Positions 1 to 6,202 of a stretch of 9,777 bases of DNA are shown piece by piece. The translations under genes were made by a program, and so were the position numbers. Numbering within the stretch: position 1 is the stretch's first letter; the number at the start of each line of letters is the position of its first letter. The notes under the pieces are model-generated. The model searched no databases and was not told the DNA's origin. It was given only the letters and a program-made list of their open reading frames with translations. Source of the DNA: Acetobacteraceae bacterium (GTDB lineage: Bacteria > Pseudomonadota > Alphaproteobacteria > Acetobacterales > Acetobacteraceae); the NCBI GenBank assembly GCA_027311485.1, contig DAICYU010000102.1, positions 1 to 9,777 of the forward strand. The letters are read 5' to 3'.

Positions 1-1018
1 GGACATGCTGGATGAGGCCGACCTGGCCGCGGCGAAATGGAGCTGGGAGAGGAACCACATCGCCGGCCGCGGCTCCGACACGCTGCCGGGGGCCAAATGG
101 CTGTTCCAGCCGCTGCGCACCGGCCGCGGCTGCGTGGGTGTTGTCGGCATCATCCGCGATGAACCTGGCCCGCTCCTGACGCCGGACCAGCAGCGCCTGC
201 TGGACGCGCTGGCCGACCAGGCGGCACTGGCGGTCGAGCGCGTCAACCTGGCCCGCGACCTGCACCACGCGCGCCTGCAGGCCGAAACCGACCGGCTGCG
301 TTCGGCGCTGCTGACCTCGATCTCCCACGATCTGCGCACGCCGCTGGCGTCCATCCTGGGATCGGCCACCAGCCTCCGCTCCCAGGCCGCGGTGCTGGAT
401 GCGCCGACCAAGGAAAGCCTGCTGGGCACCATCATTGAGGAAGCCGACCGGCTGAACCGGTTCATCGGCAACCTGCTGGACATGACCCGGTTGGAATCCG
501 GTGCGCTGAAGCCCAACACCAGCCTGGCCGAGCTGTCCGATGTGATCGGGGCTGCGTTGCGCCGTGCCACGCGGATCCTGGCGGACCATCGCGTGGTGGT
601 TGACCTGCCGCCCGGGCTGCCGCTGGTGTCACTCGACATGGTGCTGTTTGAGCAGGTGTTGTTCAACGTGCTGGACAACGCCGCCAAGCACGCCCCCGCC
701 GGGTCAGTGATTGCCGTGACGGTGCGTCGCGATGCAGATACGGTTACGTTGAGCATCAGCGATCAGGGTGAAGGCATCCCGCAGGCGGACGCCGAACGGG
801 TGTTCGAGAAGTTCTATCGCGCCGGCGGCCCGGACCGGCGGCGGCCCGGCACCGGCCTGGGGCTTGCGATCTGCCGCGGCTTCGTGGAAGCCATGGGCGG
901 AACCATCAGGGCCGGCAACCGGCCGGACGGAAAAGGCGCCATGATCACGATTTCCCTGCCGGTGCCTGTCCAGGCCGAGATGCCGGACGAGGACACCATG
1001 CCTGCGGGGCCAGCATGA
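1..1018 (+). CDS. kdpD: Sensor histidine kinase KdpD, C-terminal part (5' end outside window)
   Basis: KdpD is the membrane sensor kinase that phosphorylates KdpE when potassium is limiting, switching on the KdpFABC potassium pump. The frame is open at the left edge (first full codon at 2), so the ATG at 5 is internal; about 340 of the usual ~900 residues are present. Numbering from that Met, residues ~1-80 are the end of a GAF-like domain (KWLFQPL, GVVGI). The dimerisation/phosphoacceptor motif SISHDLRTPLASI has the histidine at 108. The ATPase domain follows: N box NVLDNAAKHAP at 221-231, G1 DQGEGIP at 253-259, F box FEKFYR at 268-272, and GTGLGLAI at 282-289. All kinase boxes look intact. 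The Usp, KdpD and transmembrane domains would lie upstream, probably after kdpFABC. kdpE starts 13 nt after the stop, so the two are surely co-transcribed. Family assignment rests on the kinase/GAF style plus the adjacent KdpE. Confidence 0.93.
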   Translation, partial: DMLDEADLAAAKWSWERNHIAGRGSDTLPGAKWLFQPLRTGRGCVGVVGIIRDEPGPLLTPDQQRLLDALADQAALAVERVNLARDLHHARLQAETDRLRSALLTSISHDLRTPLASILGSATSLRSQAAVLDAPTKESLLGTIIEEADRLNRFIGNLLDMTRLESGALKPNTSLAELSDVIGAALRRATRILADHRVVVDLPPGLPLVSLDMVLFEQVLFNVLDNAAKHAPAGSVIAVTVRRDADTVTLSISDQGEGIPQADAERVFEKFYRAGGPDRRRPGTGLGLAICRGFVEAMGGTIRAGNRPDGKGAMITISLPVPVQAEMPDEDTMPAGPA

Positions 1019-1031
1019 CCGCAGGACCGAC

Positions 1032-1739
1032 ATGACCACCGGCGCCGGCCCGCTGCGGGTGCTTGTGGTCGATGATGAGCCGGCGATCCGCCGATTTCTG
1101 CGCGCCGGCCTGTCCAGCCAGGGCTACGTCGTGCATGACCTGGAACATGGCCTGCCCGCGATCGATGTCGCCCGCCGCCAGGGCGCCGACCTGATCGTGC
1201 TCGACCTTGGCCTGCCCGACATCGACGGCACCGAGGTCATCAGCCGGATACGCGCCGCCGGTTCGGCGGTGCCGGTGATCGTGCTGTCCAGCCGCGACGA
1301 TGAGGCGGCGAAAGTCGATGCGCTCGACCGCGGCGCCGATGACTACGTCACCAAGCCGTTCGGAATCGACGAATTGCTGGCGCGCATCCGTGCCGCCCAG
1401 CGCCACCGCCTGCAGCAGGAGGGCGAGACACCGGTTTTCCGCAGCGGCGACCTGACGGTGGACCTGGTGCGCCGCATCGTCACGGTGCGCGGCGAGGAGG
1501 TCAAATTCTCCCCGCGTGAATATGCGGTGCTGCGCCTGCTGGTGCAGCATGCCGGAAAGGTCCTGACTCACACGATGATCATGCGGCAGGTGTGGAGTGC
1601 CGACACCGATGTGCAATACCTTCGTATCTATATCCGCGCCCTGCGCCAGAAGATCGAGCGCGACCCGGAGCGGCCCGTGCACATTCTGACTGAAACCGGC
1701 GTCGGCTACCGGCTGCGCGTCGCCGAACCGGACGTCTAG
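1032..1739 (+). CDS. kdpE: Response regulator KdpE (OmpR/PhoB family)
   Basis: This is the cytoplasmic partner of KdpD; when phosphorylated it activates the kdp potassium-pump promoter. The 235-residue product has the family's normal length. The receiver domain spans ~8-120: acidic pair D14-D15 in VVDDEP, phosphoacceptor D58 in IVLDLGLPD, switch Ser86 in VLSS, and Lys108 in VTKPFG. A winged-helix DNA-binding domain of OmpR type fills ~132-230 (FSPREYAVLRLLVQHAGKV, then RIYIRALRQKIE and ETGVGYRL). The ATG at 1032 is preceded by a Shine-Dalgarno-like AGGA at 1023-1026. The nearby ATG at 1015 is out of frame. The gene sits 13 nt after kdpD and 3 nt before a PtsN-like gene, which points to one transcript. 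The C-terminal motif and the kdpD neighbour make KdpE the clear choice over other OmpR-type regulators. Confidence 0.93.
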   Translation: MTTGAGPLRVLVVDDEPAIRRFLRAGLSSQGYVVHDLEHGLPAIDVARRQGADLIVLDLGLPDIDGTEVISRIRAAGSAVPVIVLSSRDDEAAKVDALDRGADDYVTKPFGIDELLARIRAAQRHRLQQEGETPVFRSGDLTVDLVRRIVTVRGEEVKFSPREYAVLRLLVQHAGKVLTHTMIMRQVWSADTDVQYLRIYIRALRQKIERDPERPVHILTETGVGYRLRVAEPDV

Positions 1740-1742
1740 ATC

Positions 1743-2207
1743 ATGGAGATTGCAGATTTTCTGACGCCGGACCGGGTGATCCTCGACATGCGGGCGCGCG
1801 ACAAGCGGCAGCTGATCGCCGAAGTGGCCAAGCGGTTCGGCCAGCGGTTCGACACGTCCATCCCGGGGTCGGGCGCCGCGGCGGTCGAGGCCGCGCTGCT
1901 GGACCGTGAGCAGCTTGGTTCCACCGGGCTGGGCAACGGCTTTGCGCTGCCGCACGCGCGGATCGAAGGGCTCGACCGGTTTCTGGGCCTGTTCGTCCGT
2001 CTGGCGAAGCCCGTCGCCTTCGACGCGATCGACGGCAAGCCCGTGCAGCTGATCTTCGTGCTGTTGATCCCGGCCGGGGAAACCACATCACACCTCGCGC
2101 CGCTCGCGGCGATTTCGCGGCGTTTCCGCGATGCGGATGTCGTCGCGGGCTTGCTCCATGCCCAGACGCCGTCCGCCGCTTACGCGCTCCTGACCGGCAG
2201 TGCATGA
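1743..2207 (+). CDS. ptsN: PTS EIIA domain protein, PtsN (EIIANtr)-like
   Basis: This is a single-domain PTS EIIA protein of the fructose/nitrogen type, 154 residues (E. coli PtsN has 163). Such proteins accept phosphate from NPr on a histidine and act as regulators rather than sugar carriers. The N-terminus MEIADFLTPDRVILDM fits the family start, and the signature GSTGLGNGFALPHARIE places the active histidine at residue 71. The next conserved strand is PVQLIFVLLIPA (~101-112), followed by HLAPLAAISRRFRD. No membrane segment or EIIB/EIIC domain is fused. The ATG is only 3 nt after the kdpE stop and has no good Shine-Dalgarno, so translation is probably coupled to kdpE. In E. coli, EIIANtr binds KdpD and changes its output, so a dedicated copy next to kdpDE suggests a local regulator of potassium signalling; that is inference. 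It may be a paralogue of the usual rpoN-linked ptsN, so the gene symbol is by similarity only. Confidence 0.88.
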   Translation: MEIADFLTPDRVILDMRARDKRQLIAEVAKRFGQRFDTSIPGSGAAAVEAALLDREQLGSTGLGNGFALPHARIEGLDRFLGLFVRLAKPVAFDAIDGKPVQLIFVLLIPAGETTSHLAPLAAISRRFRDADVVAGLLHAQTPSAAYALLTGSA

Positions 2208-2230
2208 GCCGCCATGCTCGGCCGGCGGCG

Positions 2231-2250
2231 ACTGACCCGATCGGGTCAGT
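2231..2250. terminator. Perfect 20-bp palindrome at the convergent gene junction, candidate bidirectional terminator
   Basis: ACTGACCCGATCGGGTCAGT is an exact palindrome lying 24 nt after the ptsN-like stop and 44 nt before the transporter stop on the other strand. The left arm (2231-2240) can also pair with the identical copy at 2257-2266, which would give a 10-bp stem with a 16-nt loop. No long T-run follows on either strand, though TTT sits at 2278-2280. A terminator role is inferred from position; an operator is the alternative. Confidence 0.45.
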
Positions 2251-2278
2251 TGCCAGTCGGGTCAGTTGCCAGTCGGGT
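2241..2278. repeat. 16-bp direct tandem repeat, two copies plus a partial third
   Basis: TCGGGTCAGTTGCCAG occurs exactly at 2241-2256 and 2257-2272, followed by TCGGGT at 2273-2278; another TCGGGTC is at 2284-2290. The first copy forms the right arm of the palindrome at 2231-2250. It lies wholly in the gap between convergent genes. Confidence 0.85.
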
Positions 2279-2293
2279 TTCGCTCGGGTCCTG

Positions 2294-3460
2294 TCAGCCC
2301 TGGGCTGGTTCCAGCGGCCGAGCGGCCCATTCCCGCCATAGCAGCATCAGCGCGGCCATGATCGCCGGCCCCAGGAACAGCCCGAGCAGGCCCCACGTCT
2401 CCACCCCGCCCAGAATGCCCAGCAATACCCACAGGAACGGCAGGCGCGTCGCGTTGCCGATCAGCGTCGGGCGAACGAAGTGGTCGGCGACGAAGGTCAC
2501 CACGAAGCCCAGCACGGTGATGATGATCGCCCAGACGACCGCCCCCTGGGTCAGCAGCACCAGGGCGGCCAACCCGAACACCACCGGCGCCCCGAATGGC
2601 ACCATGGCGGCGATCGCGGTGAACAGGCCGAACAGCGTCGGATGCGGCACGCCGGCTATCACGTAGCCGATGCCCAGGATCACGCCCTCACCCAGCCCGA
2701 CAAGCACCAAGCCATCGACCGTGCCATGCACGGATGCGATCATCTGCCGCCCGATCCGCTCCCCCGACGGACCGAAGGCGCGGGCGCTGGCGCGCTTCAG
2801 CTGCTGATTTACTGTGTCCCCCTTTTTGAACAGGAAGAACAGGGTCAGCAGCGTAAAGACGAACAGCACAGCGCGATGGGCGATGTCGGCCCCCAGTTCC
2901 CGCCCAGTGGAGACGAACCGCGACGGCTGCGCCCGCTTCAGCAAGGCCGAGGCCGAGTCGGGGCTGGCCAGATTGTCCTGCCACCAATGCGTCGCCTGCT
3001 GGCTGCCGTAGGGCAGCCGGCCGAGCCATTGTGGCGGTGGAATGCCGTCGGTGCGGGCGTGATCGATGGTCTGATAGAGGTTATGGACCTCTTTCCCCGC
3101 CTGGAAGGCGACAAGCACCAGCGGCAGAATGAACACCAGTGCCAGCATGATGGTGAACAGCGACGGCAGCAGCACGTTGTGCTTGCCGGGCGGCCAGCGG
3201 CGGATGGCGCGCTGATATAGCGGCCACACGGCGATCGCCAGGATCGCCGCCCACAGCAGCGCCGGCAGGTAACTGTGCAGCGTCCACAGCCCGGCCAGCG
3301 TCAGCAGCAGCGCCAGCGCGCCCTTGGCGGCCTGCTGCGGGCGCGACGCGTCGCGGGCGGTGACAATGACCCGCGGCGCCTCGCTGCCGTTATCCCGCAG
3401 CGTTCCGCTGGCGTTATCGCGCGGCGTTCCGCCGACATTATCCCGCGGCATATCGCTCAT
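2294..3460 (-). CDS. AI-2E family transporter (PerM/YdiK-type membrane protein)
   Basis: The 388-residue product is a multi-helix inner-membrane protein of the AI-2E transporter family, whose members include TqsA (autoinducer-2 export), PerM and YdiK; most have no proven substrate. Hydrophobic segments are seen at ~46-82 (two close helices), ~97-120, ~195-212, ~249-270, ~272-302, ~305-326 and ~340-375. Family hallmarks in the C-terminal half are GIGYVIAGVPHPTLFGLFTA, MVPFGAP, DHFVRPTLIGN and LGILGGVETWGLLGLFLGP. A hydrophilic stretch between ~120 and 195 is normal for the family. I chose the ATG at 3460-3458 because it overlaps the stop of the upstream gene as ATGA; the same frame stays open to 4153 but that stretch is not protein-like. 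Residues 5-29 are an unusual hydrophilic repeat (RDN motif, period 8) not expected in the family. Export of autoinducer-2 should not be assumed. Confidence 0.88.
   Translation of the reverse strand: MSDMPRDNVGGTPRDNASGTLRDNGSEAPRVIVTARDASRPQQAAKGALALLLTLAGLWTLHSYLPALLWAAILAIAVWPLYQRAIRRWPPGKHNVLLPSLFTIMLALVFILPLVLVAFQAGKEVHNLYQTIDHARTDGIPPPQWLGRLPYGSQQATHWWQDNLASPDSASALLKRAQPSRFVSTGRELGADIAHRAVLFVFTLLTLFFLFKKGDTVNQQLKRASARAFGPSGERIGRQMIASVHGTVDGLVLVGLGEGVILGIGYVIAGVPHPTLFGLFTAIAAMVPFGAPVVFGLAALVLLTQGAVVWAIIITVLGFVVTFVADHFVRPTLIGNATRLPFLWVLLGILGGVETWGLLGLFLGPAIMAALMLLWREWAARPLEPAQG
3390..3460. repeat. 24-bp in-frame tandem repeat in the transporter N-terminus, three units
   Basis: Units begin at 3390, 3414 and 3438, each opening with TTATC(C/G)CGC on the + strand; the third degenerates into the start codon region. 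Because 24 is a multiple of three, each unit encodes eight residues, giving PRDNVGGT, PRDNASGT and LRDNGSEA in the protein on the - strand. The region looks disordered and precedes the first membrane helix. Confidence 0.85.
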
Positions 3461-3978
3461 AGCGGTCGCCCCGGGCCGGGCGGGAACGGCGGCGGGCCGT
3501 CCTGCCGGAACGGCGGCGGCGCCAGCAGCCGCTGCGTCATCACCGCGGCGCCGGCGAAAACCAGCACCAGCGCGGCGAACCAGCGCCCGATCGGCGCCGG
3601 GAACTCGGCATACGGCCGCCATACCAGCAGCAGGAACACCACACTCACCCCCACCAGCGCGCCGATCCCGCGATGCCGCCGTTGCGCCGCCAGGAACGCC
3701 AGCACCGCGAAGACCACATACAGGGCGATCGCCGCCGCCCGGATCACGCCATAGGCCTGCGCGCCAAGGGTGGCGACAAACTCCCGGAAGCTGAAGCCGA
3801 TCGAGTCCAGCGTATCGATGACCGAATCGAAGAACCGGTCCGGCCCGATGATGTACAGCAGCACCGCCAGCACAAAGCCGCCGATCCAGATCAACAGAAT
3901 GGTTTCTCGCCGCAAAATGCCGCCTCGGTTCGTTTGCCTGAAAGGCTTTAATACCGGACAGCGCCATGGGTTGCCCAT
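3457..3978 (-). CDS. Four-helix membrane protein of unknown function
   Basis: I do not recognise this family. From the ATG at 3978-3976 the product has 173 residues with four hydrophobic segments: LLIWIGGFVLAVLLYIIGP, then RAAAIALYVVFAVLAFLAA, then GALVGVSVVFLLLVW, then WFAALVLVFAGAAVM. A charged/amphipathic stretch (DRFFDSVIDTLDSIGFSFR) separates helices 1 and 2. The C-terminus is rich in proline and glycine (PPPFRQDGPPPFPPGPG). The start is uncertain: the ATG has no clear Shine-Dalgarno, while a TTG at 3915-3913 is preceded by GAGG at 7 nt and would give 152 residues starting just before helix 1. The frame is open to 4146, but upstream of 3978 it runs through the 25-bp repeat array and is unlikely to be coding. 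Its TGA overlaps the transporter ATG by 4 nt, so the two are translationally coupled and perhaps act together in the membrane. Confidence 0.78.
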   Translation of the reverse strand: MGNPWRCPVLKPFRQTNRGGILRRETILLIWIGGFVLAVLLYIIGPDRFFDSVIDTLDSIGFSFREFVATLGAQAYGVIRAAAIALYVVFAVLAFLAAQRRHRGIGALVGVSVVFLLLVWRPYAEFPAPIGRWFAALVLVFAGAAVMTQRLLAPPPFRQDGPPPFPPGPGRPL

Positions 3979-4045
3979 TGGGGACGACTTGATCGTGACC
4001 GCCCCTCTTGCAGGACGAGCACGATGGTGAAACCGTAACGCCCCG

Positions 4046-4140
4046 CGGTGACGACCGCCAAGACGACATCCGGTGACGACCGCCAAGACCACAGGCGGTG
4101 ACGACCGCCAAGACGACATGCGGCAACGACCGCGCGGGGG
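4046..4140. repeat. 25-bp tandem repeat array between divergent genes (three good units and a degenerate fourth)
   Basis: Units start at 4046, 4071, 4096 and 4121. The first three share CGGTGACGACCGCCAAGA and vary in the last seven bases; the fourth keeps only CGGCAACGACCGC. Every unit opens with a small dyad, CGGT-GACG-ACCG (CGGC-AACG-ACCG in the fourth). The array lies upstream of both the membrane-protein gene (- strand) and the amidase gene (+ strand), whose ATG is 52 nt away. A period of 25 is not a multiple of three, which argues against a coding repeat. A regulator-binding array or a neutral minisatellite are both possible. I see no convincing -35/-10 boxes in 3979-4192. Confidence 0.85.
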
Positions 4141-4192
4141 AGGCACCGGGCAAAGCAGCGCCTGACCTAGTTCATCTCAGGGAGACACTTGC

Positions 4193-5839
4193 ATGCCCGA
4201 TACCGCCTTACCCCTGCCCGCCACGTTGCACGACCTGTCCATCGCCGATGCTGCTCGGCTGATCGCCCAGCGGCGGATTTCGCCCGTCGAGCTGACCCAG
4301 GCGTACCTGGACCGGATCGACGCCGTCGATGGCCAGGTGAATGCCTTCCTGACCGTCACCGCCGAAACGGCGCTCACCCAGGCCCGGGCGGCCGAAGCGG
4401 AAATCGTTGCCGGCCGGCATCGCGGGCCGATGCACGGCATCCCCTTCGCCCTGAAGGACATCTATTGCACCGACGGCATCCACACGACCGGCCATTCCCG
4501 CACCCGGGCGGACTACGTGCCGAATTTCGACGCCACGACGGTGACCAAGCTATACGAATCCGGTGCGATCCTGCTGGGCAAGCTGGCAACGCATGAATTC
4601 GCCCATGGCGGCCCGTCGTTCGACCTGCCATGGCCGCCGGCGCGCAATCCCTGGAAGCTGGAGCATGCAACCGGCGGTTCGTCCAGCGGGTCCGGCGCCA
4701 GCGTCGCCGCCGGCATGGTGGGCGGCGCATTGGGCTCGGACACCGGCGGGTCGATCCGCAACCCATCCGCCTTGTGCGGACTGGTCGGCCTGAAGCCCAC
4801 CTACGGCCTGGTCAGCCGCTACGGCGTCTATACCAACAGCTTCAGCTACGACCACGCCGGCCCGATGACCTGGACGGTGGAGGACTGCGCGATCATGCTT
4901 CAGGCCATCGCCGGCCACGACGCGCGGGACCCGGCAAGCGCCAATCGGCCCCTGCCGGACTACCGCGCCGAACTGGCCGGCGGCATCAATGGCCTGCGCA
5001 TCGGCGTGCTGCGGCATCTGTATGAAACCGACGTTCCCGCCCCCGACGCGCAGAAGGCCGCGCTGGAGCAGGCCTATGGCGTACTGCGCGGCCTGGGCGC
5101 GACGATCGAGGATACCCGCATCCGCCCCGCCGCCGACTATCACTGCGTCAAGATCACCGGCGCGGAAAGCGAGTTGTACGCGGTGCACGAACCGGTGCTG
5201 CGCCGCCGCGCCGCCGACTTCGGCGCCGACTTCCTCGGTCGCGCACTCGGCGCCCTGCTCATGGGCGGCGCCGATTACATGCAGGCCGCCCGGCAGCGCC
5301 GACGCATGATGGCCGAGATGCAGCCGCTGTACGATCGCTACGATGTGCTGGTCACCGCCGGCCCCGCCCCCGCCGCTCGGCTGGATGCCTGGCGGACGAT
5401 CAACTTCTGGCAGCGCAACAACCTGACCGCGCCGTTCAACGTGACCGGCGGCCCGGCGCTGGTGCAATGCATCGGCTTCACGGCGGATGGGTTGCCGCTG
5501 TCGATGCAGATCGTCGGGCGCCCCTTCGCCGATGCCACCGTGATGCGCGTGGCCAAGGCGTATGAGGACGCAACGCCCTGGCGCGGACGGCGACCGGTGC
5601 TGACGCCGGGCGCGGCGCCGCTGCCCCTGCCCCCGGTTCCCGCACCTGCGCAGGCCGACATCGCGCCGGGTCGACGGGACGAAATCGCGGCGACCTGCAA
5701 ACGCGCCGGCCTGGCCCTGACCGAGGCGCATTTTGAGCAGTTGTGCGCCACGGCGCCGCTGGTCGAGGAGATGGTCGGACACCTCGACCGTACGTGGGAA
5801 TTCTACGATGAGCCGGCAAACGTGTTCATGCCAGGTTAA
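4193..5839 (+). CDS. Amidase-signature family hydrolase (GatA/AtzE-like) with a C-terminal extension
   Basis: This 548-residue enzyme should hydrolyse a carbon-nitrogen amide bond in the cytoplasm; no signal peptide is seen. The Ser-cisSer-Lys triad is intact: Lys88 in PFALKDIYCTDG, cis-Ser163 in ATGGSSSGSGAS, and nucleophile Ser187 in GSDTGGSIRNPSALCGLVGLK. The glycine-rich signature runs ~160-200. The catalytic fold ends near residue 470 (GRPFADATVMRVAKAYE). The last ~70 residues form an alanine/proline linker and a helical tail ending DEPANVFMPG. That tail resembles the small AtzG/DUF4089 or GatC-type partner subunits and may be a fusion of one; this is inference. The ATG has a good Shine-Dalgarno, AGGGAGA at 4179-4185, 7 nt upstream. 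hyuA lies 363 nt downstream on the same strand, so a shared catabolic role is plausible. True GatA (Glu-tRNA amidotransferase) is unlikely because no gatB/gatC is adjacent. Substrate unknown. Confidence 0.9.
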   Translation: MPDTALPLPATLHDLSIADAARLIAQRRISPVELTQAYLDRIDAVDGQVNAFLTVTAETALTQARAAEAEIVAGRHRGPMHGIPFALKDIYCTDGIHTTGHSRTRADYVPNFDATTVTKLYESGAILLGKLATHEFAHGGPSFDLPWPPARNPWKLEHATGGSSSGSGASVAAGMVGGALGSDTGGSIRNPSALCGLVGLKPTYGLVSRYGVYTNSFSYDHAGPMTWTVEDCAIMLQAIAGHDARDPASANRPLPDYRAELAGGINGLRIGVLRHLYETDVPAPDAQKAALEQAYGVLRGLGATIEDTRIRPAADYHCVKITGAESELYAVHEPVLRRRAADFGADFLGRALGALLMGGADYMQAARQRRRMMAEMQPLYDRYDVLVTAGPAPAARLDAWRTINFWQRNNLTAPFNVTGGPALVQCIGFTADGLPLSMQIVGRPFADATVMRVAKAYEDATPWRGRRPVLTPGAAPLPLPPVPAPAQADIAPGRRDEIAATCKRAGLALTEAHFEQLCATAPLVEEMVGHLDRTWEFYDEPANVFMPG

Positions 5840-5910
5840 CGGTCAGTTGGCGTGATCATACCGGGCGGTCAGCCAATCGGTGTGGTCATGCCCGGCCGGT
5901 CATCCGCCGA

Positions 5911-5940
5911 TATGGGCCTCATGCTGGCGTGAGGCCCATA
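5911..5940 (+). terminator. Hairpin downstream of the amidase gene, candidate terminator
   Basis: TATGGGCCTCA (5911-5921) and TGAGGCCCATA (5930-5940) are perfect inverted repeats, giving an 11-bp stem with an 8-nt loop; beyond one mismatch two further G-C pairs are possible (5908-5909 with 5942-5943). It begins 71 nt after the amidase stop. No T-tract follows on the + strand, so it is not a textbook intrinsic terminator; it could stabilise the 3' end or act as a protein site. Confidence 0.5.
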
Positions 5941-6063
5941 CCGCGAGCCGCCGGAGCCAGGCAACATCGGTCCCGCGCCGGATTGGTGCGGGATGGAACC
6001 GGTTTCGCCCGGGATCGGTACGGTGGCGGAACGCGCAAAACCGAAACACCACCGACAGGCCCA

Positions 6064-6123
6064 TACCGGACCGGCACCTACCGGATAGGCACGCACCGGC
6101 CAGGCACGTACCGGACCGGCACA
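6064..6123. repeat. 15-bp tandem repeat array upstream of hyuA, four units
   Basis: Units at 6064-6078, 6079-6093, 6094-6108 and 6109-6123 follow the pattern (T/C)ACCGG(A/C)(C/T)(C/A)GGCAC plus one variable base; a worn 14-nt copy may precede it near 6050. Units 1 and 4 contain CCGG-A-CCGG. The array ends 79 nt before the hyuA ATG. All forward frames through it give five-residue repeats (such as DRHxP or YRTGT), as expected from a 15-bp period, so peptide periodicity is not evidence of coding. Confidence 0.85.
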
Positions 6124-6202
6124 TCGATGGCGGGCATATAGACATTCTGCCGAAATCGCACCAGGGTTCGCCGCATCGCTTGCCTGTCATCCGAGGAACT
6201 GA

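Larger units (their letters stand above)
5840..6202. other. 363-nt gene-free gap between the amidase gene and hyuA
   Basis: It holds, in order: an imperfect direct repeat around 5841-5906 (GGTCAG...GTGATCATACCGGGC and GGTCAG...GTGGTCATGCCCGGC), a strong hairpin at 5911-5940, a mixed stretch, a 15-bp tandem array at 6064-6123, and the hyuA Shine-Dalgarno GAGGA at 6193-6197. A GTG-started frame runs 5880-6206 and overlaps the hyuA ATG as ATGA, but its third codon positions lack the GC bias of the neighbours and it has no domain-like sequence, so I treat it as non-coding. No riboswitch or clear promoter boxes are recognisable. Confidence 0.75.

Noticed and set aside
945..1955. - strand open frame (336 codons) opposite kdpE and the EIIA gene
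   Set aside because: The + strand encodes intact KdpE and EIIA motifs across it; the antisense product is Asp/His/Gln-rich shadow sequence.
2480..3220. + strand open frame (246 codons) opposite the transporter
   Set aside because: The product is His/Gln/Arg-rich and lacks any domain; the - strand has a clear AI-2E family protein.
3966..3978. Short inverted repeat ATGGG-TTG-CCCAT at the candidate membrane-protein start
   Set aside because: Only five base pairs; too weak to claim as a regulatory hairpin.
4046..4140. CRISPR array
   Set aside because: Units abut directly with no unique spacers, and there is no cas gene.
3461..4153. Open - strand extension that would make the transporter 619 residues long
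   Set aside because: The extra ~230 residues are Arg/Gly/Ala-rich without membrane or domain character, run through the 25-bp repeats, and overlap a frame with four clear membrane helices. The ATGA overlap gives a much better start at 3460.
4550..5782. Long - strand open frame (410 codons) opposite the amidase
   Set aside because: Its translation is His/Gln/Arg/Gly-rich and has no domain, while the + strand carries an intact amidase with all catalytic residues. Long antisense frames are common in GC-rich DNA.
6064..6123. CRISPR array
   Set aside because: The 15-bp units are contiguous, with no spacers between them and no cas gene.
5840..6202. Guanidine (ykkC-type) or other riboswitch upstream of hyuA
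   Set aside because: Such switches can precede nitrogen-compound genes, but I could not find their conserved core motifs or a paired architecture here. A covariance-model search would settle it.
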